From a candidate division KSB1 bacterium (lineage in GTDB: Bacteria > Zhuqueibacterota > Zhuqueibacteria > Residuimicrobiales > Krinioviventaceae), in the NCBI GenBank assembly GCA_034521575.1, contig JAXHMJ010000001.1, positions 62,001-126,000 on the forward strand: a DNA stretch of 64,000 nt, read 5' to 3'. Made by a program: the position numbers and the translations under genes. The notes beneath the pieces were generated by a model. That model did no database searches, was not told where the DNA came from, and saw only the letters and a list, made by a program, of their open reading frames with translations. Shown here piece after piece: positions 9,805-20,782 of this stretch (the first letter of the stretch is position 1; the number at the start of each line of letters is the position of its first letter).

Positions 9805-10011
9805 ACAAGATCGGTGCGAGTTGAAACTTTTTGCTATGAGAACAAGTTAGATGTTAGTGTGAATATAAGGAATTGTTACTTGCTTTTTTATAAAAAAAGT
9901 TTTATCTTTTACTTTATTATTGTCAGGTACAGCTCTTTGGGATGCCAGTTATATGGAAGGATTGAAACGAAAACATTATTATCTAAATATTTGCCCCGGG
10001 CCTGAAAATAC
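9805..10011. other. Gene-free spacer, AT-rich
   Basis: No credible gene. A 63-codon open frame here (9814-10005) has neither a family-like protein nor an SD. The spacer separates the hydrolase cluster from the housekeeping block and ends in a strong terminator. Confidence 0.6.
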
Positions 10012-10044
10012 AAGTGCATGCGGATTTTCCGATGCACTTTTTTT
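10012..10044 (+). terminator. Rho-independent terminator closing the hydrolase cluster
   Basis: The stem aagtgcat-g-cgga / tccg-atgcactt has a short loop and is followed by tttttttat. It lies about 210 bp after the last hydrolase gene. An ATG at 10018 falls inside it and so cannot be the next gene's start. Confidence 0.85.
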
Positions 10045-10095
10045 ATATCTAATAGTGCACAAATAAATCTTGATGAAGAAAAGGAGAAACTTACC

Positions 10096-10815
10096 TTGCA
10101 TGTTACATTATCTGTGTTGAAAACGCTGCAAGATATAGATACAAAGCTTCAGGAGCTTGAAGAACGCCGCGGAGATTTACCTCAGCGCGTCCGGGAAATG
10201 AAAGCGAATGTTGAGGAAAAACGCAAAGACCTGCAGGATTTAAAAGATGACCGGGACGACAAGCGTTCTCTAAAATCCACCAGAGAAGGTGAGTTGGAAG
10301 ACAAGGATGAAAAGCTAAAAAAGTTGAAAAAGCAGCTCTATCAGGTAAAAACAAACAAGGAATATGATGCGATCACCAGCGAAATTGAACAGAGCCAGAC
10401 GCTGATGGATGAGATAGAGCTCGAGATTTTAGAACTGGACGAACGCCTTACAGAACTCGATGAGCAGATTAAAGAAGGATCCGGCAAGGTTGATGAAATG
10501 CAGGAGAATCTGGAAAAAAATACAAAAATTCTGGATTCAAAACTGGAAGAGACCAAAGAGCAGGAAGAGGATCTACAATCAGAGCGCGACAAGGTGGTTC
10601 AGGAACTGTCAAAGCCTCTACTCAATACATATGATAGAATTCGTAAAGCCAGAAGAGGCAAGGCGGTAGCTGTATTATTAAATGATACCTGCAGTGAATG
10701 CTCATCACGGGTTCCCCCGCAGCATGCACTGGAGATCCGTACCCACAAGAAAATGCATGTTTGTGAAGTTTGCGGACGCATTCTGGTGTGGTCGGAAGAG
10801 GAAGAGTCAGTGTAA
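10096..10815 (+). CDS. Coiled-coil C4 zinc-ribbon protein (CdsZ / DUF164 family)
   Basis: About 239 residues from a TTG start at 10096. That start has SD aaggag 9 bp upstream, whereas the in-frame ATG at 10018 lies in a terminator hairpin. Residues about 10-180 are a long charged coiled coil, and the C-terminus is a zinc ribbon with CSEC and CEVCG pairs. The family is widespread and usually next to rnpB or RNase H-type genes. Proposed roles concern RNA or nucleic-acid handling, but function is not settled. Here it lies directly upstream of the RNase P RNA gene, the conserved neighbourhood of the family. Confidence 0.9.
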   Translation: MHVTLSVLKTLQDIDTKLQELEERRGDLPQRVREMKANVEEKRKDLQDLKDDRDDKRSLKSTREGELEDKDEKLKKLKKQLYQVKTNKEYDAITSEIEQSQTLMDEIELEILELDERLTELDEQIKEGSGKVDEMQENLEKNTKILDSKLEETKEQEEDLQSERDKVVQELSKPLLNTYDRIRKARRGKAVAVLLNDTCSECSSRVPPQHALEIRTHKKMHVCEVCGRILVWSEEEESV

Positions 10816-10825
10816 ATAATAATCC

Positions 10826-11201
10826 AAAGCAGATCAGGTAATCGCGTTCTCATGTTTGAGAATGAGGAAAGTCCGAACACCAAAGGGCAGGGTGGTCCGT
10901 AACGCGGACCCGTCGCGAGGCGGGGAAAGTGCCACAGAAAATACACAGTCCTTGCTATTCGTGATTTTCCCGGGTAGCAAAGATAACGGTGAAAAGGCGA
11001 GGTAAGAGCTCACCGCATTGATGGTGACATCAATGGCAGGGTAAACCCCACCCGGTGCAAGGCCAAATAGGAGAGGATGAGGCGGCCCGTCTCATTTGAC
11101 TCTCGGGTAGGCTGCTTGAGGTATCGGGCAACCGGTATCCCAGATAAATGATTACCATCCGCCAACTGGCGGATACAGAATTCGGCTTATCGATCTGCTT
11201 T
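10826..11201 (+). ncRNA. rnpB: RNase P RNA (bacterial type A)
   Basis: This is the catalytic RNA that matures tRNA 5' ends. The ends pair (aaagcagatc at 10826 with gatctgcttt at 11192-11201, helix P1). Universally conserved blocks are present: gaggaaagtccgaacacc near 10863, the cagggtgg and ccacagaaaatac segments, gataacggtgaaaaggcgag, gtaaaccccacccggtgcaa and gagaggatgagg. The size (about 376 nt) and the P1 closure fit type A. It lies between the zinc-ribbon protein and recJ. Confidence 0.95.
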
Positions 11202-11221
11202 GGTTTCATATACTTAATCCG

Positions 11222-11238
11222 ATTCCCGAAACGGGAAT
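11222..11238 (+). terminator. Short hairpin after rnpB
   Basis: A perfect short inverted repeat (attcccg aa acgggaat pattern) lies between rnpB and recJ with no long T run. It could protect or process the 3' end of the RNA rather than terminate transcription. Confidence 0.35.
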
Positions 11239-11256
11239 ATGTTCGGAGTGTTCTTT

Positions 11257-12984
11257 ATGGAACAAAAATGGATTGTTAAAGACGGGTTTGATCCCGGGGT
11301 GATCAAAGCGCTTTCCGATGAAATAAAGGCGCCCCCGATAATTGCCCAAATCCTGTACCGGCGAGGTGTGGAGAACAAAGATCAGGCCCAGCGGTTTTTC
11401 CGTGCCTCGGTCAAAGAGTTGTATGATCCCTTTCTTTTGCAGGATATGGACAAGGCTGTTGAACGTCTGAGACAGGCGGTGCTCAGTGATCAGGAAATTT
11501 TGATTTACGGCGATTATGATGTGGACGGTATAACATCCGTCACGGTTTTGTATCTGTTGTTAAAAGAACTGGGCGCTCACGTCCATTATTACATACCGGA
11601 TCGACATGCAGAGGGATATGGGCTTTCCGAAAGCGGGATTCAAACGGCACGGGGAAAAAATATTGATTTGATTGTAACCGTCGATTGTGGAATTACCGGA
11701 CATGCGGAAATAGAATATGCTAAAAATTTGGGGCTGGATGTGGTGGTCACCGATCATCATGAACCCGGACCTGCTATTCCGGATGCGGTTGCTGTGGTCG
11801 ATCCCAAGCGTCATGATTCTTCCTATCCATTCAAAGAGCTGGCTGGAGTCGGAGTGGCTTATAAACTGGCGCAAGGGTTGCTTCAGCGACTTGATATCGA
11901 CGAATCTATTCTTGAAAGGTATATCGAGCTGGTTGCTATCGGGACGGCGGCGGATATTGTGCCTTTGGTGGATGAGAATCGTATTTTCACCAAAGAAGGC
12001 TTGATCCGGCTGAATGACAGCGACAATATCGGATTAAAAGCTTTGATTCGGGCTTCCGGCCTGAACGGACGAAACATTGGTACCGGTCAGGTCGTATTTG
12101 TTCTGGCGCCGCGACTGAATGCAGTCGGCCGGATGGGTAACGCAGAACGTGCGGTTGAGCTTTTGAGCGCTACCGATGAAACGGTTGCTCAGGACATTGC
12201 AAAAATTCTGGAGCACGAGAACAAGAACCGGAAAGATGTCGATGAAGAAGCGTTTGTGGAAGCGATTGAGCTTGCCGAATCGCATTTTACCAATGGGAAA
12301 ACCAATTCTATTGTCTTGAGCAAAGAGGGATGGCATACCGGTGTAATCGGTATCGTGGCATCGCGTGTGGTGGAGCGCTATTATCGTCCCACTGTTCTCA
12401 TATCGGTTGAAGAGGGTATCGGTAAAGGGTCTGCCCGCAGTATTAACGGGTTTGATCTTTATGATGCTTTGAAAAAATGTGAAGATTTGTTTATCGGATT
12501 CGGCGGTCATAAATATGCGGCAGGCTTGACCATTGATTCTGAGAACATTGTGAAATTCAAGGAGCGTCTGGAGCAGATCGCTTTGGAAAAACTCTCCGGT
12601 GATGATCTCATTCCGGCGCTTTTAATTGAACAGGATATTCGGCTGGGACAAATTGATGACGAGTTGGTTGTATGGCTGAAACACCTGGCGCCTTTCGGGC
12701 CAAAGAACATGCGACCTGTTTTTGTCTCACGCGGGCTGCAGATTGTCGGAACTCCGACCATTGTCGGGAGAAATCACCTGAAATTAAAAGTCCGACAGGA
12801 CAACAAAGTGCTGGATGTGATTGCCTTTAATATGGGGGATATGATCTATCAATTACCCTCCGGAGAAGCCGATCTGGATATGGCTTTTGTCATTGAAGAA
12901 AATATTTACATGGGGCGTAAAAGTATTCAGCTGCGCGCCAAGGATTTACGAAAGCAAGGAGAATATTATGGACAAGCGAGATGA
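11257..12984 (+). CDS. recJ: Single-strand DNA 5'-3' exonuclease RecJ
   Basis: RecJ degrades single-stranded DNA 5'-3' in recombination and mismatch repair. The DHH-family metal motifs are visible: YGDYDVDGITS, VTVDCGITG and VTDHHEPG. The DHHA1 part follows (GWHTGVIGIVASRVVE, GKGSARSINGFDLYDAL, GFGGHKYAAGLTI), then a C-terminal OB-fold region. The start at 11257 is preferred over 11239 because SD ggag lies 8 bp before it, giving about 575 residues, the normal length. The 3' end overlaps the ilvE start by 17 bp, which implies coupling. Confidence 0.96.
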   Translation: MEQKWIVKDGFDPGVIKALSDEIKAPPIIAQILYRRGVENKDQAQRFFRASVKELYDPFLLQDMDKAVERLRQAVLSDQEILIYGDYDVDGITSVTVLYLLLKELGAHVHYYIPDRHAEGYGLSESGIQTARGKNIDLIVTVDCGITGHAEIEYAKNLGLDVVVTDHHEPGPAIPDAVAVVDPKRHDSSYPFKELAGVGVAYKLAQGLLQRLDIDESILERYIELVAIGTAADIVPLVDENRIFTKEGLIRLNDSDNIGLKALIRASGLNGRNIGTGQVVFVLAPRLNAVGRMGNAERAVELLSATDETVAQDIAKILEHENKNRKDVDEEAFVEAIELAESHFTNGKTNSIVLSKEGWHTGVIGIVASRVVERYYRPTVLISVEEGIGKGSARSINGFDLYDALKKCEDLFIGFGGHKYAAGLTIDSENIVKFKERLEQIALEKLSGDDLIPALLIEQDIRLGQIDDELVVWLKHLAPFGPKNMRPVFVSRGLQIVGTPTIVGRNHLKLKVRQDNKVLDVIAFNMGDMIYQLPSGEADLDMAFVIEENIYMGRKSIQLRAKDLRKQGEYYGQAR

Positions 12985-13894
12985 ACAGGGAAAGATTTGG
13001 ATGGACGGTGACCTGGTTGACTGGCCGGATGCACAGGTACATGTCATGTCGCATGTTTTGCACTACGGGACGAGCGTATTTGAAGGAATGCGCTGTTACA
13101 AGACACCACAGGGCCCCAGTATTTTTCGTTTGAGAGATCACATTAAACGCTTGTTTGATTCGGCAAAAATTTATCGCATCCCTATTCCCTATAGTCTAAA
13201 AGATATTATGGATGCCTGCAAAAATGTGATTCGTGTGAATGAGTTTGAATCGGCTTATGTGCGTCCGATTGTATTCCGTGGCTATCATAGTCTGGGCGTG
13301 GATCCCGGCAACTGTCCCGTCAATATTGCGATTGCAGCATTAAACTGGGGCAAGTATCTCGGTGATGAAGGATTTATCAAAGGCGTGGATGTACGCGTGT
13401 CAAGCTGGAACCGGATGGCGCCCGATACCATGCCGACGCTTGCCAAGGTAGGAGCCAACTATATGTCGTCGCAGCTGATTAAAATGGAAGCCATGGCGGA
13501 CGGATACACCGAGGGAATCGGTCTGGATGTGTTCGGCTATGTCGGAGAAGGATCCGGTGAAAATGTTTTTATCGTTCGCGATGATGTGATTTATACCCCG
13601 CTGGTCGAATCATCCATTTTACCTGGATTGACCCGGGATTGTGTGTTTACAATTGCCAGAGATCTGGGCTATAAAATTGTCGAACAAAAGATTCAACGGG
13701 AAATGTTGTATGTGGCGGACGAGATCTTTTTTTCAGGTACCGCGGCAGAAATCACGCCGGTAAAAAGTGTGGATCGAATCACAATCGGCAAGGGAGAACG
13801 CGGGCCGGTCACTGAAAACATTCAAAAAACATATGTGGATTATATTAACGGAAATGTCAAAGACAAATACGGTTGGCATGATTACGTAAAATGA
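12968..13894 (+). CDS. ilvE: Branched-chain amino-acid aminotransferase
   Basis: A PLP-dependent class IV aminotransferase that performs the last step of Leu/Ile/Val synthesis (2-oxoacid plus glutamate). The start at 12968 has SD aagga at about 8 bp and gives 308 residues. The longer open frame from 12887 lies inside recJ. Seen: HYGTSVFEGMRCY near the N-terminus, the PLP-binding lysine in PTLAKVGANYMSS, GEGSGENVF, and FSGTAAEITPV near the C-terminus. It overlaps recJ by 17 bp and nusB by 4 bp (ATGA). Confidence 0.95.
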   Translation: MDKRDEQGKIWMDGDLVDWPDAQVHVMSHVLHYGTSVFEGMRCYKTPQGPSIFRLRDHIKRLFDSAKIYRIPIPYSLKDIMDACKNVIRVNEFESAYVRPIVFRGYHSLGVDPGNCPVNIAIAALNWGKYLGDEGFIKGVDVRVSSWNRMAPDTMPTLAKVGANYMSSQLIKMEAMADGYTEGIGLDVFGYVGEGSGENVFIVRDDVIYTPLVESSILPGLTRDCVFTIARDLGYKIVEQKIQREMLYVADEIFFSGTAAEITPVKSVDRITIGKGERGPVTENIQKTYVDYINGNVKDKYGWHDYVK

Positions 13895-14445
13895 CACCTG
13901 AACATCAAGAAAACCTGTTCAATTTTGTTGTGCCTGTCTCCCGGAGACAGGCACGCGAAATTGCCCTTCGCGTGCTGTATGCATTAGAGATATCGGAAAA
14001 TTCTCTAAACCTGGTTCTCAATGAATTGAAAGAATATGAGCAACCCAATGAAGAATTGACCTGTTTTATTGAGCATCTGGTTCGGAAAACCTATGAAACA
14101 CGCGAAGAAACCGACGGACTGATCCGAGCCCGTTCGGCAAACTGGAAATTTGAACGTATCGCTGTGATTGACCGCATCATTATGCGTATTGCCATCTCGG
14201 AATTTTTACATTTTTCTGACATTCCTCCCAAGGTGTCGATTGATGAAGCCATTGAACTCGCCAAGCGTTACAGTACGGAAAAAAGCAGCAGCTATATCAA
14301 TGGTGTGTTGGATGGCGTCTATGAAGATCTGAAACAAAAAAATCGTATTATCAAAACGGGGAGGGGACGCATTGACACTCAACTCCGTAAAAATAATACC
14401 GATAAACACTCACCCCCTTTTACGGACACGGCAACCTCGCATTGA
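13891..14445 (+). CDS. nusB: Transcription antitermination factor NusB
   Basis: NusB binds boxA RNA with S10 in rRNA antitermination. The core (SRRQAREIALRVLYALE, FERIAVIDRIIMRIAISEFLHF, PPKVSIDEAIELAKRYSTEKSSSYINGVLDG) is all helical and typical. The start overlaps ilvE by ATGA. The tail after about residue 150 (KTGRGRIDTQLRKNN onward) is a charged extension that many NusB proteins lack. At 184 residues it is longer than the usual 130-160. Confidence 0.93.
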   Translation: MTPEHQENLFNFVVPVSRRQAREIALRVLYALEISENSLNLVLNELKEYEQPNEELTCFIEHLVRKTYETREETDGLIRARSANWKFERIAVIDRIIMRIAISEFLHFSDIPPKVSIDEAIELAKRYSTEKSSSYINGVLDGVYEDLKQKNRIIKTGRGRIDTQLRKNNTDKHSPPFTDTATSH

Positions 14446-14523
14446 CGGAACATATTTGATTACAAAACGTTAACGGGGTGGAACCCCCGTTGAACTGTAC
14501 ATGTAAATATATGGAAAAGGCTT

Positions 14524-16908
14524 ATGAAGAAAAAGTTTGAAGGGTTATTGACTAAAATTATGGGCGGATCCAGCACGGAACGTGAGCTGAAACGGCTGCG
14601 TCCGCTTGCAGATCATATCAATGAAATTTATGAGACGCTGGCCGAGCTGACCGAAGATGAATTAAAAGCCAAGACCAACGAGTTTAAATATAGATTGAGA
14701 ATGGGGGAAACACTCGATGATATTCTTCCCGAAGCCTATGCGGTGGTCAAAGAAGTCTGCCGACGGCTTGTCGGAAAAAAATGGACGGTTCGGGGAGAGG
14801 AAACCGAATGGAATATGGTGCCGTTTGATGTCCAGATTATGGGCGCCATCGTATTGCATGAAGGCAAAATTGCTGAAATGGCCACCGGTGAAGGTAAAAC
14901 GCTTGTGGCGACCATGCCGCTTTATTTAAACGCCCTGGAAGGCAAAGGCGCGCACTTGATCACGGTGAACGATTACCTGGCTCAGCGTGACTGCGAATGG
15001 ATGGGAGAAATTTATCGATATTTGGGATTGACGGTCTCTGCCATTCACAGCGATCAGGATCCTGAAGAACGAAAAAAAGCGTATCAAACGGATATCAGCT
15101 ATGGAACCAACAACGAGTTTGGTTTTGATTATTTGCGTGACAATATGGCAACGGATGTGTGGTCAGTGGTGCAGCGTCCACTGCATTATGCCATTATTGA
15201 TGAGGTCGATAGTGTTTTGATCGATGAGGCGCGAACCCCGTTGATTATTTCCGGCTCTGTGGGTGCTCCCCGCAATGTCTATAAAGAGCTGCGTCCCACT
15301 GTCGAACATTTGTATAAAAAGCAAAAAGAACTGGTGAGCCGGCTGCTCAAAGAGGGCAGGTCTCTGCTTGAGCAGGATCAGGAATATGCCGCACTGTTGA
15401 TTCTCAGAGCCCGGCGCGGTGATCCTAAAAATAAAGAATTGCTGGAACTGCTGACGTCAGAGTTTTGGATCAAAAAACTGATTGAACGCATACAGGGGCA
15501 GTTTGAGGTCAATAAGGAGATGTATAAAGTTGATCAGGAACTGTATTATACCATTGATGAAAAAAGCCATGTGGTCGATATTACGGAAAAGGGCCGTATC
15601 TTTTTATCCGGCGGCCAGGAACGAAATGTCGCAGATAAAATCCAGACTCTGGATGATATTGATAAAGTGCTGTCTCAGGCAAGTGAGCGCAAAGATGCAC
15701 AACGCTTTTTCACTCAGGACCCCTTTAGCGGTTATTGCAATGGCTTGACGTTTGACGGAAAGCTGGCGCTTTTGGGGCAAGATCATGTAAAAGAAGAGGA
15801 ACTTGCCGCTGTTGAAGCCCTGGATAAAAAACTGAATGCATTGTCTTATAAAGCAGAGTCAGACGGACGGCAGCAAAAGAGCAACAAACAGTCGGCATGG
15901 CATCATTTTTTCAAATTTCCGCGAAAAATGGATCGGGTGGTCGACGGACTGACGGAACAGGGAAAAAGCTACCTGACCGACGGCGAAGGTCTGGAAACAG
16001 AGAGCGTGGATGCGCTGGAACAAATGTTGGCTCAGATCCGCTCAATAGCGGATACTGAATCCGGGAAGAGCATTCCCAAGGGAATGCAGGATCAGCGCCG
16101 AAATGTACAGCGAATCTTTTTCGAGCATGACAAACAAACCGGCGCCCCCGTCGGATTGCGCGAGGAAGGCAAACTTGCTCTGCTCGCTGCCAAACGCGAT
16201 GCTGATTTTATGCAGGTTCCATTGATTATTCAGATCGATGAAATGCTTCAGTCCACCGAAGATCTGGCCAGTGGAAATCAGGATTATTTCGAGTTTACCG
16301 ATAACGGTAGATATGTGACTCATATCGCGGAAAAAGGCCGTATTTCTCTGCTCGGCGGTAATCCGGATCTTTATATTCTTCCTGACAGAAGCCAGGTTGA
16401 AGAACGCGACCGGATGATTCAGCAGTTGCTGGACCGGACATTGAATCAAACATCGTTTGATTACGCTGAACGTGTAAAAGCGGCTGAGCAGATACAGCAG
16501 GAACTGGAGTCGATTCATGCGCATATCGAAAGCACTGACGAAGCATCCCGAGACGAGGTTGTCAAAGCCTATTATGATACTGACTATCGGGATCCGGTCA
16601 CTGATGAACAGCTGCTTAAACTGACCGGGCACGGAAAGGCTTGTTTGCGCAACTGGAGTGAGCAGACCGAATCCATCATCGAACAACTGGATCAGGATCT
16701 GCAAGAGGGGAATGACGTATTTGAGATTAAAAACAACCGCATTGCAGGTCTAATGTCCAAAGAACTTGACTCTCTGCTGGGTGCTTCTTTTCAGGATACC
16801 GCTTCCCGGATTGACGCCTGGAACCAGTCGAATCTCGCCGCGGCGGATACTCCCTCGGTTGTATTGCGGGAACAGTCTGGATGCCGCACTGGGTGTTCCC
16901 GAACATGA
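14524..16908 (+). CDS. secA: Protein translocase ATPase SecA, N-terminal part (frameshifted giant SecA)
   Basis: SecA drives protein export through SecYEG. Nucleotide-binding domain 1 is normal: [14 protein letters not shown], Walker A MATGEGKT (near residue 120), VNDYLAQRD, and Walker B with [15 protein letters not shown] (near residue 226). The PPXD then starts as in Bacteroidetes SecA ([18 protein letters not shown], residues near 260), with the module [17 protein letters not shown] at about 345-361. After this come further degenerate copies of that module (about residues 395-420, 469-490, 533-562, 588-621, 683-711, 733-754). The frame breaks near 16868-16870. Removing one G from ggg joins residue R782 to [13 protein letters not shown] in the next frame, and the residues after the break ([12 protein letters not shown]) are out of frame. 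Read with the following entry this is one gene of about 2,067 codons. Start ATG, SD gaaaagg. Confidence 0.93.
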   Translation: MKKKFEGLLTKIMGGSSTERELKRLRPLADHINEIYETLAELTEDELKAKTNEFKYRLRMGETLDDILPEAYAVVKEVCRRLVGKKWTVRGEETEWNMVPFDVQIMGAIVLHEGKIAEMATGEGKTLVATMPLYLNALEGKGAHLITVNDYLAQRDCEWMGEIYRYLGLTVSAIHSDQDPEERKKAYQTDISYGTNNEFGFDYLRDNMATDVWSVVQRPLHYAIIDEVDSVLIDEARTPLIISGSVGAPRNVYKELRPTVEHLYKKQKELVSRLLKEGRSLLEQDQEYAALLILRARRGDPKNKELLELLTSEFWIKKLIERIQGQFEVNKEMYKVDQELYYTIDEKSHVVDITEKGRIFLSGGQERNVADKIQTLDDIDKVLSQASERKDAQRFFTQDPFSGYCNGLTFDGKLALLGQDHVKEEELAAVEALDKKLNALSYKAESDGRQQKSNKQSAWHHFFKFPRKMDRVVDGLTEQGKSYLTDGEGLETESVDALEQMLAQIRSIADTESGKSIPKGMQDQRRNVQRIFFEHDKQTGAPVGLREEGKLALLAAKRDADFMQVPLIIQIDEMLQSTEDLASGNQDYFEFTDNGRYVTHIAEKGRISLLGGNPDLYILPDRSQVEERDRMIQQLLDRTLNQTSFDYAERVKAAEQIQQELESIHAHIESTDEASRDEVVKAYYDTDYRDPVTDEQLLKLTGHGKACLRNWSEQTESIIEQLDQDLQEGNDVFEIKNNRIAGLMSKELDSLLGASFQDTASRIDAWNQSNLAAADTPSVVLREQSGCRTGCSRT

Positions 16909-19900
16909 CGGCACCAGTTTATCGCGCCGCTTTGAAGAAGTTGAGCGAATTGATCGCGTTTTTCGGGGTGTTTTTGGAGCGGTCAGCCGTAACGATGTCT
17001 CGGATACCGAAAAGCGCAGATTGCTGCGCCGTTACTTTGAGATGGAAACCGCATTGGGGGAAAAGATCCAGCCTTCACCGGACCTGCCGATCAGCGGGTT
17101 GACCGAATCCGGTCGGCACCATCTGCTGGGTGATGCTGATGAGCGGGCTGCGGTTGCTGAGCGGTTGATCGAGTTGCTTGAAAATCCGGATACGGATCTG
17201 GAGTCGGTTTGTGACATGGCCCCGGAGGGCTATCCCATCCGTGTCAAATCACATGCCCGACATCATCTTGTAGACGGATTGCCGTATTTTGAATATTGGG
17301 AAAATTTAAAAAAATTCCGAAATGATATTCTGCAATTGAGTCAAAAAAAAGTGAAAACCCAGTCCGAATTGATGGGGTTGGTCCCCAAGGAATCCGAACA
17401 ATTGCGCCGTGATGGCATTCAGCTGAACAATCAGGAATTGTCCAATCTTCTCGGACGAATACACGCGCCCAATGCCAATATTACGCCGGAAGAGATTGAA
17501 TATTGGTATAATCTGAGTTTTAACGAACTGCCGCGTAAGAATCTTGAACAACGCCGGGATGAATTGTGGAGTGAATACACCCAGGTGGAAGAGCGTGTTC
17601 AAAACATCAGTCAGCTGCTGCGCGCCTATACTCTGTATCAGCGAGATGTGGATTATGTGGTCAAGACACCGGATGAACATGAAGCCCGCAGGCACGGCGG
17701 CGGTCAGGGACAAAAAGCCGTGATGATTGTGGATCAGTTTACCGGACGATTGATGCCCGGACGCCGGTTCAGTGAAGGACTGCACGAAGCGCTGGAAGCG
17801 AAAGAAAATGTACAGGTGCAGGCGGAAACCCAGACTCTGGCGACCATTACCCTGCAGAATTTCTTTCGAATTTACAACAAGCTCTCCGGTATGACCGGTA
17901 CGGCTGAAACCGAAGCCACCGAGTTCTGGAGCACCTATACGCTGGACGTCATTGTGGCTCCCACTCATAAACCTGTGGTGCGGGATGATTATGACGATGT
18001 GATTTACCGTACGCGTCGGGAAAAATACAATGCATTGATTGATGAGGCTCTGGAGCTGCATGAACAGGGACGTCCGGTGCTCATTGGAACGATTTCCGTT
18101 GAGGTCTCACAAATGCTGAGCGATATGCTGACGGCGCGCGACGTGCCGGTTGCCAATTGGTTGAAAAAGGACAATGTAGAAAAACAGCTGGAAACCGGCA
18201 AGTTCCATACGGTGTTGAACGCAAAGTTTCATAAAAAGGAAGCGGAAATTGTCAGAAAAGCCGGACTGCCCGGTACCATTACCATCGCCACCAATATGGC
18301 CGGACGTGGAACCGATATCAAACTGGCGCCCGGTGTGCGGGAAAAGGGAGGGCTCGCGATTTTGGGCTCGGAAAAACACGAAGCCCGTCGCATTGACCGT
18401 CAGTTGCGTGGCCGTGCGGGGCGACAAGGGGACCCCGGTTCTTCGAGGTTCTACCTGTCGCTCGAAGATGATCTGATGCGGCTTTTCGGATCCGACCGCA
18501 TTACCAATATCATGAGTCGTATGGGCTCTATGGAAGAGGGCGAGCGCATTGAACACCCGCTCATCACAAAATCCATTGAACGCGCTCAGAAAAAAGTTGA
18601 AGAACGCAACTTTGAAATCCGTAAGCATCTGCTCGAGTATGATGACGTGCTCAATGAGCAGCGTAAAATTATTTACAAACAACGTCAGAATCTTTTGGGT
18701 ATTGCTCAACCTCGGGATCTGGTGGAATCCAAAATCAAACGCTTTATCGGTGATGAGCAGGATCGGTCCACCTGGAAACTAAAAGAACTGCTGGAAAATC
18801 TGTATCAATATTTCGGTGTGGAGCTGGACCTTACGGCCGATGAGGCTGCTTCGATGGATATGGATGAAATCCGGGATAAACTCTCCGAATGGGTGGAACT
18901 GCAGACCTACCGCGAACGCCATTACGGCCTTTTGCAGGAACGTCATCGTATCTTTGGTTATTCCAGCATCGGCACTATTATACGAAACCTGGTGCATTTG
19001 AAAATAAAATTGCATGACGGAGGATCACGGGATACAAACAAGTGGAATTTTGAAGGTATTGGTTTTGAAATCTCCCGGATTTTCAAAACGACACCGGTCT
19101 GGTTAGACAATCCACAGGGTCTGGTTGGCGCAGATGCCGATGAGGTCATCAAACGGCTGGCTGATTGGGCTGTTGAGCAATACGGCCAGATGATATCCGG
19201 GCAAAAACAGGTTATCGACCGGATTATGATGCGGCATATTGACTTTGATACAACGCTCAAGGTTTATATCATGGGGTTGATGGACAGCTTTATGCCGGAG
19301 AGCGAGCCTAAAATCAACTGGAATGTTGACGGGTTTTATAAGGAATGGGAACTCTTGTTTGACGGGCAGCCGGATATCCCGCGCAATGAAATTCACAATA
19401 TTGCCAGACCCCGGTTGCGCGAGCTGCTGTGGAACTGGCTGACGGAACAGCAGATTAACCAACGCGATGATTTGACCATACGGCATCGGATATTCGGCCA
19501 GTTTACCCCTGTTCGTTTCATTGATGCGGCGGTTCATTTTGTTTTGGCAGACCATGAAGAATTGACAGACCTGTCACCGCAGCTGAATGACCGGTTAAAG
19601 CAATTCTTTTTGACGGATTTTCAGGTTGATCCAGAATCAAAGCAGATGATGCGTGCTCAGATCAACCAGCAGGCGAGACGGGCCTTTTCCTCTTTTCTCG
19701 ATCAGCAGATCGATGCCTATGATGATTTTATGCTCTCCCGGGCAGACAACCTTGAAATACTGGAAGCGGCCATTGTCAGTAAAACAGACGATATCCTGAG
19801 TCAGCATCAATCAGCCACGGACGCACAACCGGCTTTGCGCAATGCCATGCAACGAATGTTTTCCAGTTATCCGGAACTCGCGGTACCGGAACAGCGTGAT

Positions 19901-20728
19901 CCGGCCGCAATTGCGTCGTTCAAATCCGATCTGATCGCCTGGGGAAACAGTTTCTATACCATGTTCTCGGACCGTGTCGACCGTTTTTACCAGGAACGAT
20001 TGAGTGGTGAAATCGTATTTGATTCCGTGATCAGCATGATCGATGATACGATTTACAATATGATTCGTAATGTTCTCGGCAATTCCGAAACCCTGACTGT
20101 CGATCAGGTGCGACGCCTGGAAAATGAGAGCCGCTTGATTTTTCGACAAACACCGCGCCTGTCGATTGAGGGTGATGAAACGCTTGATCCCAATGCAGCG
20201 ATGGACGAACTGAGCGAATGGTCAAAGAATGTTTATTTCAAGCGCGTTCAGGAAATCGGAAAACAGACCGCCATCCGTTTTGAACGACTGCATATTCTGG
20301 ATAAAATAGACAGGAACTGGCGTCAGCATTTGAGCGGTGTGGATGAACTTCGGGAAGGTATTGGATTGCGCGGGTATGCACAAAAAGACCCGCTGATTGA
20401 GTACAAACGCGAAGCTTTTAAAATGTTTGAAAATACACTGGAAACCACCAACCGCGAAACGGTCAATTCCCTTTTCCGGGCCTTTGATATCGGCGGTGAA
20501 ATGGAAGATACGAATTTGAAACGTATTGAACCGCAGAATTTTAAAACTTCGCATTCGCGGGTTGAAATGTTTAAAAACATGCAAAAGCGGCAGCAAAATC
20601 AACCTCAGCCCGGCCGTTCGCGTCCGTCTGTGAAAACGGTGGTTAAAAACACCAATGTCGGCAGAAATGATCCCTGTCCGTGCGGCAGTGGTAAGAAATA
20701 TAAAAATTGTTGTGGTAAAGTGGCATAA
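16868..20728 (+). CDS. secA: Protein translocase ATPase SecA, C-terminal part (after the frameshift)
   Basis: Continuation of SecA in the +1 frame. It begins with the rest of the expanded PPXD ([15 protein letters not shown] and further material to about 17600). It then returns to normal Sec[95 protein letters not shown] (end of NBD2) and [19 protein letters not shown] second insertion of about 400-450 residues (roughly 18690-20250) fills the helical scaffold/wing region with W...L..F..W....Y-type helical units. The normal IRxRGYxQKDP-type segment returns as [20 protein letters not shown]. The C-terminus carries the SEC-C zinc motif [13 protein letters not shown], which in other SecA proteins contacts SecB or ribosomes. 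No own start or SD exists. Confidence 0.93.
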   Translation, partial: GNSLDAALGVPEHDGTSLSRRFEEVERIDRVFRGVFGAVSRNDVSDTEKRRLLRRYFEMETALGEKIQPSPDLPISGLTESGRHHLLGDADERAAVAERLIELLENPDTDLESVCDMAPEGYPIRVKSHARHHLVDGLPYFEYWENLKKFRNDILQLSQKKVKTQSELMGLVPKESEQLRRDGIQLNNQELSNLLGRIHAPNANITPEEIEYWYNLSFNELPRKNLEQRRDELWSEYTQVEERVQNISQLLRAYTLYQRDVDYVVKTPDEHEARRHGGGQGQKAVMIVDQFTGRLMPGRRFSEGLHEALEAKENVQVQAETQTLATITLQNFFRIYNKLSGMTGTAETEATEFWSTYTLDVIVAPTHKPVVRDDYDDVIYRTRREKYNALIDEALELHEQGRPVLIGTISVEVSQMLSDMLTARDVPVANWLKKDNVEKQLETGKFHTVLNAKFHKKEAEIVRKAGLPGTITIATNMAGRGTDIKLAPGVREKGGLAILGSEKHEARRIDRQLRGRAGRQGDPGSSRFYLSLEDDLMRLFGSDRITNIMSRMGSMEEGERIEHPLITKSIERAQKKVEERNFEIRKHLLEYDDVLNEQRKIIYKQRQNLLGIAQPRDLVESKIKRFIGDEQDRSTWKLKELLENLYQYFGVELDLTADEAASMDMDEIRDKLSEWVELQTYRERHYGLLQERHRIFGYSSIGTIIRNLVHLKIKLHDGGSRDTNKWNFEGIGFEISRIFKTTPVWLDNPQGLVGADADEVIKRLADWAVEQYGQMISGQKQVIDRIMMRHIDFDTTLKVYIMGLMDSFMPESEPKINWNVDGFYKEWELLFDGQPDIPRNEIHNIARPRLRELLWNWLTEQQINQRDDLTIRHRIFGQFTPVRFIDAAVHFVLADHEELTDLSPQLNDRLKQFFLTDFQVDPESKQMMRAQINQQARRAFSSFLDQQIDAYDDFMLSRADNLEILEAAIVSKTDDILSQHQSATDAQPALRNAMQRMFSSYPELAVPEQRDPAAIASFKSDLIAWGNSFYTMFSDRVDRFYQERLSGEIVFDSVISMIDDTIYNMIRNVLGNSETLTVDQVRRLENESRLIFRQTPRLSIEGDETLDPNAAMDELSEWSKNVYFKRVQEIGKQTAIRFERLHILDKIDRNWRQHLSGVDELREGIGLRGYAQKDPLIEYKREAFKMFENTLETTNRETVNSLFRAFDIGGEMEDTNLKRIEPQNFKTSHSRVEMFKNMQKRQQNQPQPGRSRPSVKTVVKNTNVGRNDPCPCGSGKKYKNCCGKVA

Positions 20729-20782
20729 TTCATAACTATTAATTGTTGCTATGAATAGTGGCAATGATAAGAGAACAATGAC

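Noticed and set aside
10018-10095. Upstream extension of the zinc-ribbon protein
   Set aside because: The ATG is inside a terminator hairpin, and the TTG at 10096 has a good SD.
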